From: Quercus robur
Lineage: Eukaryota; Streptophyta; Magnoliopsida; Fagales; Fagaceae
NCBI RefSeq assembly: GCF_932294415.1
Contig: NC_065535.1
Coordinates: 14,527,282-14,591,281 of the forward strand
Length of the DNA: 64,000 bases
Reading direction: 5' to 3'
Shown here: piece by piece, positions 1 through 11,062 of the stretch
Position numbering within the stretch: the first letter of the stretch is position 1
Layout: each line of letters begins with the position of its first letter
The notes under the pieces: model-generated
Databases searched by the model: none
What the model saw: only the letters and a program-made list of their open reading frames with translations
What the model was told of the DNA's origin: nothing
Translations under genes and position numbers: made by a program

Positions 1-11
1 TGAAGAAGGAT

Positions 12-464
12 TTGATTACTACTATGGACGAGGCCAACTTCGTCAAGGAGAAAGTTAAGTATCTGGGAGATGACCTTAGGGCGGAGAGGCAGCTCATGTT
101 GGAAAAGGACGAACAACTCCTAGCTGCTCGGGAGAAGCTGAAGGTCATTGCTGTAAAGGCCGTCGAGGGTTTCCAGCAAACTGAGGAGTACAGTACTATG
201 CTCTTTAGTTGGTACTTCAAGGGCTTCGAGCTTCTTCGTTGGTACATTATCAAACATCCCATTGGAGTAGACCTCGAGAATCTTGATATGGAAGTGGTTG
301 ATCAAGAGATGGCGGCAGATGAGGTTGCTCAATCTACTGCTCCTAAAGCTACTCCCGGGGACACTCCTATGCCTTCTGTCGAGCCGGAATTTTGTTACTT
401 AGCACCTTTTTTTATCATGACTTACACTCTTTTAAGGGATCTTGCCATCATTTGGCCTCGTTAG
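12..464 (+). CDS. Antisense accessory ORF of the Tat-like element
   Basis: An open frame on the strand opposite to gag-pol, lying downstream of pol. It is at least 150 codons in this frame; the true start may lie before the window. The protein is charged and probably coiled-coil at its N-terminal half (KVKYLGDDLRAERQLMLEKD), followed by a Trp/Tyr-containing block (FKGFELLRWYIIKHP) and an acidic, Pro/Thr-rich tail. The last roughly 25 codons run into the tandem repeats starting at 386, so the native end may have been altered. Tat elements such as Grande and RIRE2 are known to carry a conserved antisense ORF between pol and the 3' LTR; its function is not settled. The link rests on position, orientation and composition, not on a search. 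Confidence 0.6.
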   Translation: MITTMDEANFVKEKVKYLGDDLRAERQLMLEKDEQLLAAREKLKVIAVKAVEGFQQTEEYSTMLFSWYFKGFELLRWYIIKHPIGVDLENLDMEVVDQEMAADEVAQSTAPKATPGDTPMPSVEPEFCYLAPFFIMTYTLLRDLAIIWPR

Positions 465-735
465 TAACTTACATCCGTCTAGGCGGAATCTTGTTACTTA
501 ATCATTTTTTTTTTCTTTTGGTGACTTACACCCTTTTAAGGGATCTTGTCATCTTTTGGCTTCGTTAGTAACTTACATCCGTCTAGGTGGAATCTTGTTA
601 TTTAGCAATTTTTTTTTTCTTTTCATGACTTACACCCTCTTAAGGGATCTTGCCATCTTTTGGCTTCGTCAGTAACTTACATCCGTCTAGGCGGAATCTT
701 GTTACTTAGCCATTTCTTTCTTTTCATGACTTTCA
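386..735. repeat. Tandem repeat of about 100 bp, 3.5 copies, downstream of pol
   Basis: Units start at GGAAT near 386, 485, 589 and 693, so the period is 99-104 bp. Each unit contains CTTGTTACTTAGC, a T-rich run, GACTTACACCCTTTTAAGGGATCTTG and AGTAACTTACATCCGTCTAGG. Short tandem arrays between pol and the 3' LTR are known in Tat/Ogre elements and can seed satellites. Confidence 0.9.
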
Positions 736-813
736 AAAGACTTGCTTGCACTAACACATTGGCTGAATAGTTCTTTTATTACTTTCAAGAATGAATACAT
801 TTTTCAGTTACAT

Positions 814-3800
814 TTATTGGTGGTACTTCTTCAAATGCTCGATGTTCCATGGTCGTGGGAGCCTCTATCTATCTATGGTCTCTAGGTGATAGCTACCTTG
901 CTTGAAGTAATGGACGACCCAGTAGGGTCCCTCCCATGTGGGGTCGAGTTTCCCTTAAGCAGGGTTTTTGGTTGCTGGGGTGACTTTGCACAGGACGAGG
1001 TCTCCTATGTCTAGTCGTCTGAGCTTCACCCTCCTGTTGTGATACTCGACCATCTTCTGTTGGTACTTTTTCATCTTATGAGAAGCTCTTTCTCGAACCT
1101 CGTCTACGCAATCCAGGTTGACTCTTAACTGGTCGTCGTTACCCTCTTCCTGGAATATCTCTCGCCTGATGCTAGTTGCTCCTATCTCGACCGAGATTAC
1201 TGCTTCGGTGCCATTAGTGAGTCTGAAGGGGGTTTCTCCTGTTGGTGTCCTTACCGTAGTCTTGTAAGCCTACAAGACATTGGGCAATTCTTTCGACTAG
1301 GCCCCCTTTGTGTTGTCCAACCTGACTTTAATAATCTTGAGTAGTGTCTGATTAGTCACCTCTATTTGTCCATTAGCTCGTGGATGCCCCGGGGATGAGA
1401 ACTGGTTCTTGATCCCTAGGTTTGAACAAAAATCCTTGAAGCCTTGACTGTCGAACTGCCGCCCATTATCTGTTATGATCGTCCGGGGAATCCCGAACCT
1501 ACAAATTATATTCCTCCACACGAAACCCTGGATTCTTGCTTCAGTAATGGTTGCTAATGACTCTGCTTCAACCCAGTTTGTAAAGTAATCAATGGCGACT
1601 AGAAGGAACTTTACATGTCTTTACCTTGAGGCAATGGGTCAACGATGTCAATTCCCCATTGTGCAAATGGCCAGGGGGAGGATATCGTTGTCAGCTTCTC
1701 GGCTGGAAGGCGTTGGACATTGCCAAACCTCTGGCATTTGTCGCACTTCCTGACGAGCTCCCTTGCATCTACCTGCATCGTGGGCCAGAAGTAATCTGTT
1801 TTGACAACTTTACTTACTATGGATCTGGGGCTTGCATGGTCTCCACAAACCCCTTCATAGATCTCTTCGAGAATATACTTGGCTTCCTCTTTGTCGCACT
1901 TCAGGTAAGGCATGGAAAAACCTCTTTTGTATAATGTGTCATTTAGGATCATGAATCTGGCAGCCCTTTTCTGACCTTCCTAGCTTCCTCGGCGTCTTGT
2001 GGGAGGTGTCCATCCTGGAGAAAGGATACGATCAGTGACATCCAGCTGCCAATGTTCTGGATTGCAAATGTGGAGATTTCTTCGATGTTGGGGCATTTCT
2101 GGACTTCCATCTCCAAGCCCGGGCTAATTGATCCTTCTTCTGACGATGCTAGTTTTGCAACTTCATCGGTTACCATGTTCTGGCCTCTGGGGATCTGCAT
2201 CAATTCTACTCTATCAAATTCTTGGGTCAGATGCTTTGTCAGCCTGAGATATTTCTACATTCTTTCCTCATTTGCTTCATATTCCTCCTAAATCTGCCCT
2301 ATTACCAGCTTAGAATCACTCTGGATAACCTAGTTTTTTGCTCCTAGTGATTTCCCGAGTCTTAACCTGTCAGTATTCCTTCATATTCGGCCTCATTATT
2401 GGTGGCCGGGAGTTGCAGTTGAACTTCATATCTAAGCATTTCTTCGTCAGGGGTGGTTATGACGACCCCTACTCCTCCCCTCCTTTTTGCTGACGAACCA
2501 TCAGTCTGTATCGTCCACCGTTCTATCTCGTTGGTGAGGCTGTTCTCGTCTAGGAGGGTGAACTCGGTGATGAAGTCTACCAAGGCTTGTGCCTTAATAG
2601 CTGTCTTAGGGTGGTACTTAATGTCGAACTGGTTAAGTTCGATTGCCCATTGGATCATTCTCCCTGCTGCTTCAGGCTTGTTCATGGACTTTTTGATGGG
2701 TTGATCCGTCATCACCAAGATAGGGTTCGCCTAAAAGTATGGTCGCAGTTTGTGCGAGGCTACTATTAACGCGAATGCAATCTTTTCAATCCTTGGGTAC
2801 TTAGCTTCAGCACCTTGGAAAGCTTGATTGACATAGTAAACTGGGAGCTGCTTCCTTTCCTCTTCTCGAATAAGGGCTGCGCTCACGGCCATGGTTGATA
2901 CTGCCAAGTACAAATATAAGTTTTCCCCTTCCTTGGATGGACTCAAGAGGGGTGGATTATTCAGGTAACATTTGAGTTCCTAAAACGCTGCTTCACATTC
3001 GTCAGTCTAGGCGAATGCCTGCTTCAATGTCTTAAAGAAGGGCAAGCATTTGTCCGTCACTCTAGAGACGAACCTATTGAGAGTTGCAATTCTTCCTGTG
3101 AGCTTCTGGACTTCTTTGACGGTCTTGGCGATGTCATGTTAGTATGGCCTGCACCTTTTCCAGGGTTTGCTTTTATCCCTTTGTGGGACACCATGAATCC
3201 CAAGAATTTCCCAGAGGTTACACCAAAGGCACACTTGCCAGGATTCAACTTCATTTAGTATTGTCTGAGGGTGGCAAACGTCTCCTTCAGGTCGTCCAGA
3301 TGGGCAAGTTCCTCTTTACTCTTGACGAGCATGTCATCCACGTACACCTCCATATTCCTGCCAATTTGCTTGCTGAACATTTTGTTCACTAACCTCTGGT
3401 AAGTTGCTCCTGCATTCTTCAGTCCGAAGGGCATTACCTTATATTAATAGAGCCCTTGACTTGTGCTGAAAGCAGTTTTCTCCTGATCTTCTTCAGCCAT
3501 TTTTATCTGGTTGTATCCTGAGAAAACATTCATGAATGTCAGTAACTTATGCCCAGCTGTAGAATCCATTAGCTGGTCTATCCTTGGTAGAGGGAAGCTA
3601 TCTTTCGGGCAAGCTTTGTTCAGGTCCGTGAAATCCACGCACATTCTCCATTTCCCATTTGCTTTCTTCACTAGGATGATGTTTGCGAGCCAATCAAGAT
3701 AGTAGACCTCCCAGATAAAGCCTACTATCAATAGTTTGTTAACTTCGTCTGTAATTACTTGGTTCCATTCAAAGGCGAAGACTCGTCGTCTTTGCTGGAC

Positions 3801-4490
3801 GGGCTTTCTTTCCGGGTCCACGTTTAGCTTATGTTGAATGACTTTTGGAGATATGCCTAGCATGTCATCGTGACTCCATGTGAAGACGTCCAGGTAGCAT
3901 TCCCTGGCTAGGACTTGATCTCCTTTTACCTCGCCAACACTGTTCTCAGTTGGGAACTTTACCATTAGGCAATAGGTGGACGTGGTCGACTTCCATCGGT
4001 TGAGTGTGGGCCTCCCAATAATCACATTGTAAGATGAGGGGCAGTCTACCTCCAAGAAGTCTAACTGACGGGTCAACTGCCTCAGGTAGGTCTCCACTAT
4101 TACTGTCAATGTCATTATACCCTTGGGATATACTCTGTCTCCACTGAAACTGACGAGGGAGGAGTCAAATGAGCGTAATCTTCCTGGATCTAGTTTCAGC
4201 TGCTGAAAAGCGGGAAGGTAGACGATGTCAGCAGATTTTCCATTATCCATGGGGATTCTCTTGGTATTGAATCCTTCAGTCGTGAGCATTATGACTAAGG
4301 GGTCGTTATGAGGCTGCTTCACTCCCCTAACATCTTCCTCGTTGAAAGACATGTCCTGATCCGTCTGTCTCTGCTTAAACGGGGGTATCATGTGGACGCT
4401 ATTCACCTGCCTCTGACATGCTTTCTTGAGGGATCTGAATGACCCGCCTGTGAATGGCTCTCCTGTGATAGTCTTTATCTCCCCGATCAC
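814..4490 (-). pseudogene. pol of the Tat-like element: protease, RT, dual RNase H, integrase (broken)
   Basis: Domains in order on the minus strand: an aspartic protease with MDNGKSADI near 4230; reverse transcriptase with [18 protein letters not shown] and the catalytic YVDDM at 3330-3344; a first RNase H (about 2730-2950); and a second RNase H-like domain beginning WTIQTDGSSAKRRGG (about 2360-2530). Integrase follows, with the CDKCQ zinc-binding end, WGIDIVDPLPQG near 1630, and TDNGRQFDS plus the downstream catalytic Glu region (1297-1521). A chromatin-proximal tail ends HLKKYHQ-stop at 814. The reading frame changes between RT, RNase H and the two integrase segments and there are in-frame stops, so the element cannot move by itself. 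Confidence 0.9.
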
Positions 4491-5783
4491 ATTCTACGAC
4501 GGCTGGGACGTGTTATCTTCGTCTCTGGGTGAGGACTCGCGCTGGTTTTTGCTACTGTCCCTGAACCTACTAGACTCCCCCTTCTTTACATGCTTTTGCA
4601 GTTTTCCTTTCTGTATCAACTCCTTTATTTGCTCTTTTAAGTCCCGACAATCTTCTGTGTAGTGGCCATGATCCTTGTGAAACCGACAGTACTTTTTCTT
4701 GTCACGGACATTAGGGGATGAATGTAATGGCCTTGGCCATTTGAGGTAGTGCTTATCCTTAATCTATGTCAAAATTTTGTCAACAGGCATAACTAAAGGA
4801 ATGGATTTTACCGTTTGAGGAGTTTTTTCGTCTTTCCTTTTGCCCCCGTCACTGGTCCAATGATCTGGATGCTCCCTTTTTTGTCCTCTATGATCGTCTT
4901 CCTTCCTTCCCTTGTCTCCCAGCTTTTCTACGTCCCTTATGGCTGCTAATGCATCTTCGGCATTCATGTACTTTTGTGCCTTCAGGAGCATCTCTGCCAT
5001 TGTCTTAGGAGGATTTTTCGTGAGTGAAACCACGAACTCTCTAGACTTCAGCCCTACCTTAAAGGTCGTCAACTGCACTTTATCGTCAGCTTCATCTACC
5101 TCCAGGGTCTCTCGAGTAAAGCATTTCACGTATGACCTCAGGGTTTTCTTCTCCCCTTGTCTAATAGTGAGTAAATGGTCTGCTGGTCTCTAAGGGCATT
5201 GTCCCTCGACGAAGTGGCACAAAAAGGCGTTGCTCAACTGCTCAAAGCTATCGATGGACGAAGTTAGCAACTTTTTGAACCAATCCCTTGCAGCTCCTTT
5301 GAGAGTGGTGGGGAAGGAACGACACAATATCTCGTCAGGAAGTTGTTGAAGGCCTAGCGTCGTTTTGAAGGTGTTGAGGTGGTCTTGGGGGTCCTTAAAT
5401 TCGTCAAACGGCTTAAGCTGAGGCAACCGAAATTTCGATGACACTGGGCATTCTAGGACCACCGTAGTGAAAGGCAAGTTTGTTTCCCTGACCATTCTAT
5501 CCAGGCTCCGATCCGTTTTCTCTTTAATGGCGTTCCTCAGCTCATCCATCTCCTTCCTCATCTCTCGAAGAAGTTCTGAGTTCTGTTCATCTGGAGTAGT
5601 AGGTCCTCGACGGTCACTTCTTCTATGGCTATCTCTGTCATCCTTCTGGTTGGCTTTGGACTAATTCTCCTCCTGTTGAAGCTGTAGTCTCATTTCTTGA
5701 TTCTGTCTAGTGAGCTCTTCAACGGTGGCCGTAGGAGCCTGGACTTGCTGAGCTAAGGCTGTAGAATCCTGGTTGGACTCCAT
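4491..5783 (-). pseudogene. gag of the Tat-like element (broken)
   Basis: Gag would be the structural capsid and nucleocapsid protein. The frame begins at ATG 5783 with a Gln/Glu-rich coiled stretch. The retrotransposon gag core follows, with motifs such as FDEFKDPQDHLNTFK and ARDWFKKL (about 5190-5460). A degenerate zinc knuckle, [14 protein letters not shown], lies near 4640-4690. In-frame stops occur near 5660, at 5190-5192 and at 4764-4766, and at least one more lies before the protease, so no full product can be made. The frame is otherwise preserved, which suggests point-mutation decay rather than rearrangement. Confidence 0.85.
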
Positions 5784-5838
5784 CTAAATATAGAAGTTTG
5801 ATAGAAACTATGCTTTCGAATCTGAGTACGAAAATGTC

Positions 5839-5857
5839 GTCCCCACAAACAGCGCCA
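5839..5857 (-). promoter_or_regulatory. Retrotransposon primer-binding site (tRNA-Asp-like)
   Basis: The minus strand reads TGGCGCTGTTTGTGGGGAC. It resembles the TGGCGCCGTTGCCGGGGA site used by many plant Tat/Athila elements for priming by tRNA-Asp, with a few differences. It lies three bases inside the LTR edge, the expected position. Confidence 0.75.
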
Positions 5858-5860
5858 AAT

Positions 5861-6480
5861 TGATGAAGTGCAGATTCATCAGTCGTTGTTTGTGCATCCA
5901 GATGGAGCCGTTCTTCTGCTTATGTCGCCCTGAAAATGGTAATGTAACTCATTTAAGGTGGTCACCGGTGTGATGCCTGCCACATCGTCTCCGATGCCAA
6001 AGTCAGTATAAAAGAGTTTTTAGGAAATGATAGAGTATTAGAATAACTAGTAGTGTTCTTAGGTGTCAATGTACCTTGTGCCGGTGCTTGTGAGGGCCTT
6101 ATATATGTTTCTACAGCCCCTAGCCGTTGTGGCAGTTATTGTGGCTTTAATGCATTTCTTGGTAATGCCTTGTGCTGAATAATATGGACTTCAATGGGCT
6201 TCCAACAGTCCATACAGCTATCTTTGTAACCGCCCGAGGTATTATTGCCTGTGTTGAATGGCTTTGCTACCTTCGTCAATGATGTGGACATTTGATCAGC
6301 TTGTTTTAGGGGATGACCTTGTTGGTAGTGATGATATCGTTCATGGAAGTTGAGTTCGTCAATCCCATCAGGGCACCATGTACCATGTATGGAATATAAA
6401 AGTACATGGTGTATGTATTCCATAAATTTGTTAGTAGTGAATTTTATCTTGAGCACCATGTACTTTTTTTTTAGACAACA
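5861..6480 (-). repeat. 5' LTR of the Tat-like element
   Basis: The inner edge is well placed: on the minus strand the LTR ends ...TTCATCA at 5861, three bases before the primer-binding site. The outer edge is set at TGTTGTCT (6480 reading down) because it supplies a TG start, giving about 620 bp, but there is no second LTR in the window to confirm it. The segment 6371-6492 carries several copies of CACCATGTAC in both orientations, which may be LTR hairpins or part of another small insertion. Confidence 0.55.
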
Positions 6481-7701
6481 TACACCATGTACTTAGCATA
6501 TATAATTGATCCAAAAATAACAAAGCAGTTTACCAATCAAAAATCATTTTAGGAAACTATATTATTACAGGAAAATTCTCGAAAGGCTTGTTACATTTAT
6601 AAAGCCAACATAGCTACTTATCGTGTGGTCATAAACCACCAAGAGGAGTAGCACAACTTGCTATTACCGACAACCTTACTTAACACGACATTCCTCATTC
6701 ATATCAATAAGCTTAGCTTCTATTTGGATTGAAATAAAAAATGCAAATTATTTTACTATTCAGTTTATTTTTGTTATTATTAATGACTCCATTGTACTCT
6801 TTGATACTATTCATGGGTCACACTGTACTATTTCAACTAACTTTTATCTTTATCTACAATACTTTCAGCAAAAAATTTTCAATTTTAACAAAATAAGTGG
6901 TTCTCAAACAGACTCTGAATGCAACTTCTCAATCTCGAGAATCTACTTCTAACACCTTATCGGATGTTAGCTCTTTTCTATACAATAAAACTAATTGTCT
7001 ATGTCATCCACTACAAAATATCTTGATGTAAATCATTGACATCGATTGCAAAAACAAATTAAAGAATAAAAGCAAGGGGTGGAATGGAGACATTAAAGTA
7101 AATCGTTCAACAACCATTCAATATCTTTAGTTTAGTAGTAGTTTTCAGCATCAGAAGGGAAGCCTCCCACGAGACTCTATCAGATGTGATAAAATGAGCT
7201 CATCGAACTTTAAAATATAGCCACTTTTTCATATCTGATCAGGCCACATTCTTGGTTTGCTTTCGTAATTAACCAAGATAAAGTCGGTTTTCAAAGTGGG
7301 TCAGAGATCATCATCACTTGCACCTTCGTGAATACACCAAGACACAAAGTGAAATCATATCAATGTCGAATAATTAAAAGCTTCTTCTTTCTCTTTAGCC
7401 CCTTCCTCTTTCCACCATTGACACAAAGCATACAAATTAAGTTACAAACAAAAACATTGTAGCTAACCAGTCCAATAAATAATATTACATATATATACAT
7501 AACTCGCAAATACTTTTTAATTAAAAACAAAAAGCAAATAAGAACTTTTCTTTCTTTTACAAAACTTACATATAAGCACCTGAAAAGCGCTTATACAAAG
7601 TATTTTTTATGTGTAAAAAAAACAAAACAGCATATCAAATCAAATTAACAAACAATACACACAAGCATCTATATTCCTGTAAACATAACAACGAGCTGTT
7701 C
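6481..7701. other. Intergenic stretch with a small degenerate MITE-like repeat
   Basis: AT-rich DNA between the retrotransposon and the dehydrin 3' end. The part at about 6717-6918 resembles 47660-47860 elsewhere in the window (shared ATTATTTTACTATT, TTTTATCTTTA and CAATTTTARCAAAATAAG blocks). It begins near CTTCTATTTGGATTG and ends near CAAACAGACTCTGAATG, which looks like a weak terminal inverted repeat. The rest should include the dehydrin 3' untranslated region; no other gene is visible. Confidence 0.5.
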
Positions 7702-10700
7702 TTAATAGGCAGCAGACTCTTTCTCTTTCTCCTTCTCTTCCTCAGTCTTTGGGTGGTAACCAGGGATCTTCTCCTTGATCTTCTCCAAAATGCCCTTCTT
7801 CTCCTTCACATCGCCTTCATGATGAGTAGGTGGCTCAGAAGTGGTATACTCTGCAACCGAAGGAGGAGAAGATGGCACATCTTCAGGCTTCTTGTGATGG
7901 CCTGGAAGTTTTCCCTTAATCTTTCCAAGGAAGCCCTTCTTTTCTTCAGCATGAGCTGGCTCTGCCGATGGTGCCTGTGGGACTGGGAGTTTGTCGTACC
8001 TCTCAACTGGGATGCTGGTGTCCTCGTGCTTCTTCTCTTCTGCCTTGTCTCCTCCACCTATCTTCTCCTTGATTTTATCCTTCAGTCCCTTATTTTCCTC
8101 CCTTCTCTTCTTCTGCTCTTCTCCTTCACCTTCGTTCTCATCGCTAGGCTGCAATTTTCAAACAATCCAAAGTTCAATTACAAATTATTCAAAGGATTAG
8201 AAAAAAGGGTTTTGATTGACTCACATTTTCAAAAATGCGGACAAACTGATGTGAATATGGGTAAAAAAAAAGCTATAAGTCCAATATATGCCATGATAAA
8301 AAGAAGTTTCGGTCATTTCGTAGAAAAAAGATAGTAGTACTAAGTCAATGTGAAAATTACCGTTCATCATTCACAGTAACTAATTTAATAAGTTATAACT
8401 AAATTTGTGAAAGCAAACTGACTATTTATAATTAACAATAAAACTTTTGAAAATAATAATTGACCATTCATAATCTATTTACCTCAACAATAAGTTATCA
8501 AAATTAAAGTTATCATCAAAAAAAAAAAAAAACAATAAGTTATCAGCAAAATTAAAGTTGACTATTCATAGGCGACAACCTTAACAATATAAAAATGTCA
8601 CAAATTGTGGTAGTTGTAAAAATTAAAGTACCGTAAGAGGCTGTAATTATTACACGTGGCGTTATGGGCCCCAGTTATTTACAAGCTGGCAAGGGACGAA
8701 AGTCCCGCAGCCATTCATGGGGTGCAACATGCAAATGATGAAAAACAACAACAAAAGCTTTTATGGGCACTTTTCCTTTGAAAATATGTAAGTACGACTA
8801 CGATGACTGACAGATCCATTATTTCTAATGGTTCCAACTTTCAGGTCCTACGTTTTACAATCTCAACTATCAGGAATCCAAAAATACTATATATATATAT
8901 ATATATATCGGTGAAGATAATAAACACACAAACAAGAAAATCCATTGAACAATCAAAACAAAACTTTAAAAACAAAAACTGTGTAAAATATTTAAAAGTA
9001 TGGAAGATATTGAAATAGATATTAGAAATAAAATACTTACAGAGCTCTTGTTAGGTCGGTGTAGCAAGTCGGAGAGATTAGGTTTCTTCTCTTCTTCCTT
9101 CTTTTTCTCTTCCTTGTACTCCTCTACAGGCTTTGGGTGAGAATGAGACCCATATACTGAGGCTTTCTCCTCTTCTTTATTCTGGAAGAGACCGCGTTTC
9201 TTCTCTTCTTCCTTCCTCTCCTCCTTGTACATCTCTACAGGCTTTGGTTGAGAATGAGGCTCATACACTGAAGCTTTCTCCTCTTCCTTATTATGGAAGA
9301 GACCGCGTTTCTTCTCTTCTTCCTTCCTCTCCTCCTTGTACATCTCTACAGGCTTTGGTTGAGAATGAGGCTTATACACTGAAGCTTTCTCCTCTTCCTT
9401 ATTATGGAAGAGACCGCGTTTCTTCTCTTCTTCCTTCCTCTCCTCCTTGTACATCTCTACAGGCTTTGGTTGAGAATGAGGCTTATACACTGAAGCTTTC
9501 TCCTCTTCCTTATTATGGAAGAGACCACGCTTCTTCTCTTCTTCCTTTCTCTCCTCCTTATAGTAATCCTCTACAGGCTTTGTTTGAGAATGTGACTCAT
9601 ACACTGATACTTTCTCCTCTTCCTTATTATGGAAGAGACCACGTTTCTTCTCTTCTTCCTTCCTCTCATCTTTGTAGTAATCCTCTCCAGGCTTTGTTTG
9701 AGAATGGGGCTCATACACTGAGACTTTCTCCTCTTCCCTATTATGGAAGAGACCACGTTTCTTCTCTTCTTCCTTCCTCTTCTCCTTGTGGTAATCCTCT
9801 GCAGGCTTTGGTTGAGAATGAGGCTCATATGCTGAGACTTTCTCCTCTTCCTTATTATGGAAGAGACCACGTTTCTTCTCTTCTTCCTTCCTCTCCTCCT
9901 TGTAGTAATCCTCTGCAGTCTTAGGTTGAGAATGAGACTCATACCCTGGGACTCTCTCCTCTTCCTTCTTCTGATAGAGACCACGTTCCTTCTCATCTTC
10001 CTTCCTCTCCTCCTTGTAGTAATCCTCTCCAGGCTTTGTTTGAGAATGGGGCTCATACACTGAGACTTTCTCCTCTTCCTTATTATGGAAGAGACCACGT
10101 TTCTTCTCTTCTTCCTTCCTCTCCTCCTTGTAGTAATCCTCTCCAGGCTTTGGTTGAGAATGGGGCTCATACACTGATACTTTCTCCTCTTCCTTATTAT
10201 GGAAGAGACCACGTTTCTTCTCTTCTTCCTTCCTCTCCTCCTTGTAGTAATCTTCTGCAGGCTTTGGTTGAGAATGAGGCTCATACACTGAGACTTTCTC
10301 CTCTTCCTTATTATGGAAGAGACCACGTTTCTTCTCTTCTTCCTTCCTCTCCTCCTTATAGTAATCTTCTCCAGGCTTTGGTTGAGAATGGGGCTCATAC
10401 ACTGAGACTTTCTCCTCTTCCTTATTATGGAAGAGACCACGTTTCTTCTCTTCTTCCTTCCTCTCCTCCTTGTAGTAATCCTCCGCAGTCTTTGGTTGAG
10501 AATGAGACTCATACGCTGGGACTCTCTCCTCTTCCTTCTTCTGATAGAGACCACGTTTCTTCTCTTCTTCCTTCCTCTCCTCCTTGTGGTAATCCTCTGC
10601 AGTCTTTGGTTGAGAATGAGACTCATACGCTGGGACTCCCTCCTCTTCCTTTTTCTGATAGAGACCACGTTTCTTCTCTTCTTCTTTCCTCTCCTCCTTG

Positions 10701-11062
10701 TGGTAATCCTCTTCAGGCTTTGGGCCAGAATAAGATTCAGAAACAGGGAATTTCTCTTCTTCCTTCTTCCCCAAGAGACCATGTTTCTTCTCTTCCTCCT
10801 TCTCTTCAGACACTCTGACTTTCTCAAACTCAGAAGCCATCTCCTCCTCTTTTGGCTTCTCCTCTTTCTTAGTAGTCCCCAAGAAATCAAAGTAGCCTCG
10901 GCTCTTGCTCTCTACAGCTCCCTCATTACCACTAGGGGTGGTAGCAGTAGTCCCCAAGAAATCAAAAAAGCCTCGGCTCTTGGTCTCCACAGCTCCCTCA
11001 TTACCACCAGGGGTGGTAGTAGTAGTCTCATTCTCATCCTTGTTGTGCTGGTGTTCTGCCAT
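7702..11062 (-). CDS. Giant F-S-K3 acidic dehydrin with tandem 38-residue repeats (2 exons, about 822 aa)
   Basis: Exon 1 is 11062-9041, exon 2 is 8148-7702; the 892 bp intron is phase 0, with donor GTAAGT and acceptor TTGCAG. Dehydrins are disordered stress proteins that protect membranes and enzymes during cold and drought. Two F-segments lie near residues 26-39 and 52-65 ([22 protein letters not shown]). About 15 units of 37-38 residues fill residues 95-655 (core [16 protein letters not shown], then YEPHSQPKP). A reduced S-segment, [15 protein letters not shown], is split by the intron, the classical intron position for SK-type dehydrins. Three K-segments lie near 691-705, 742-757 and 790-805 ([16 protein letters not shown]). 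The C-terminal half and the FEKVRVSEE linker match the COR47/ERD10/ERD14 class, which usually has 180-280 residues. Splicing and family are firm; repeat copy number could vary between alleles. Confidence 0.93.
9110..10775 (-). repeat. In-frame 114/111-bp minisatellite array in dehydrin exon 1
   Basis: Fifteen units: one degenerate first copy ([17 protein letters not shown]), then 14 recognisable copies. Most are 114 bp (38 codons); the last four are 111 bp and end KPVEMY or KPVEEY. Units 1, 2 and 7 are a variant type ([21 protein letters not shown]); the others are [11 protein letters not shown] type. Copies are highly similar at the DNA level, implying recent expansion or conversion. Confidence 0.95.
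10868..11020 (-). repeat. Tandem 75-bp duplication encoding the two F-segments
   Basis: Residues 16-39 and 41-64 of the dehydrin are near-identical ([20 protein letters not shown] versus [20 protein letters not shown]). The duplication is in frame and independent of the 114 bp array that follows. Confidence 0.9.

Larger units (their letters stand above)
1..6480 (-). mobile_element. Ty3/gypsy LTR retrotransposon, Tat-like lineage, decayed, truncated by window edge
   Basis: Read on the minus strand the order is LTR (6480-5861), primer-binding site, gag, protease, reverse transcriptase, RNase H, a second RNase H-like domain, integrase, then an opposite-strand ORF near the window start. A primer-binding site resembling tRNA-Asp, two RNase H-type domains and an antisense ORF downstream of pol are known traits of plant Tat elements (Grande, RIRE2, Ogre relatives). 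Coding capacity is lost: gag has several in-frame stops and pol changes frame at least three times. The second LTR must lie before base 1, so a target-site duplication cannot be checked. Confidence 0.9.

Noticed and set aside
7609..8334. 241-codon plus-strand frame over dehydrin exon 2
   Set aside because: It is the complement of the K-segment exon; its hydrophobic Leu-rich reading is the mirror of Lys/Glu codons.
9110..10775. Regular 114-bp repeats as a CRISPR-like or satellite array
   Set aside because: The repeats are contiguous without unique spacers and stay in frame inside a dehydrin exon of a plant gene.
9133..10818. Long repetitive plus-strand frames ([19 protein letters not shown] units)
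   Set aside because: They are exact complements of the dehydrin repeat array, with no splice or promoter support.
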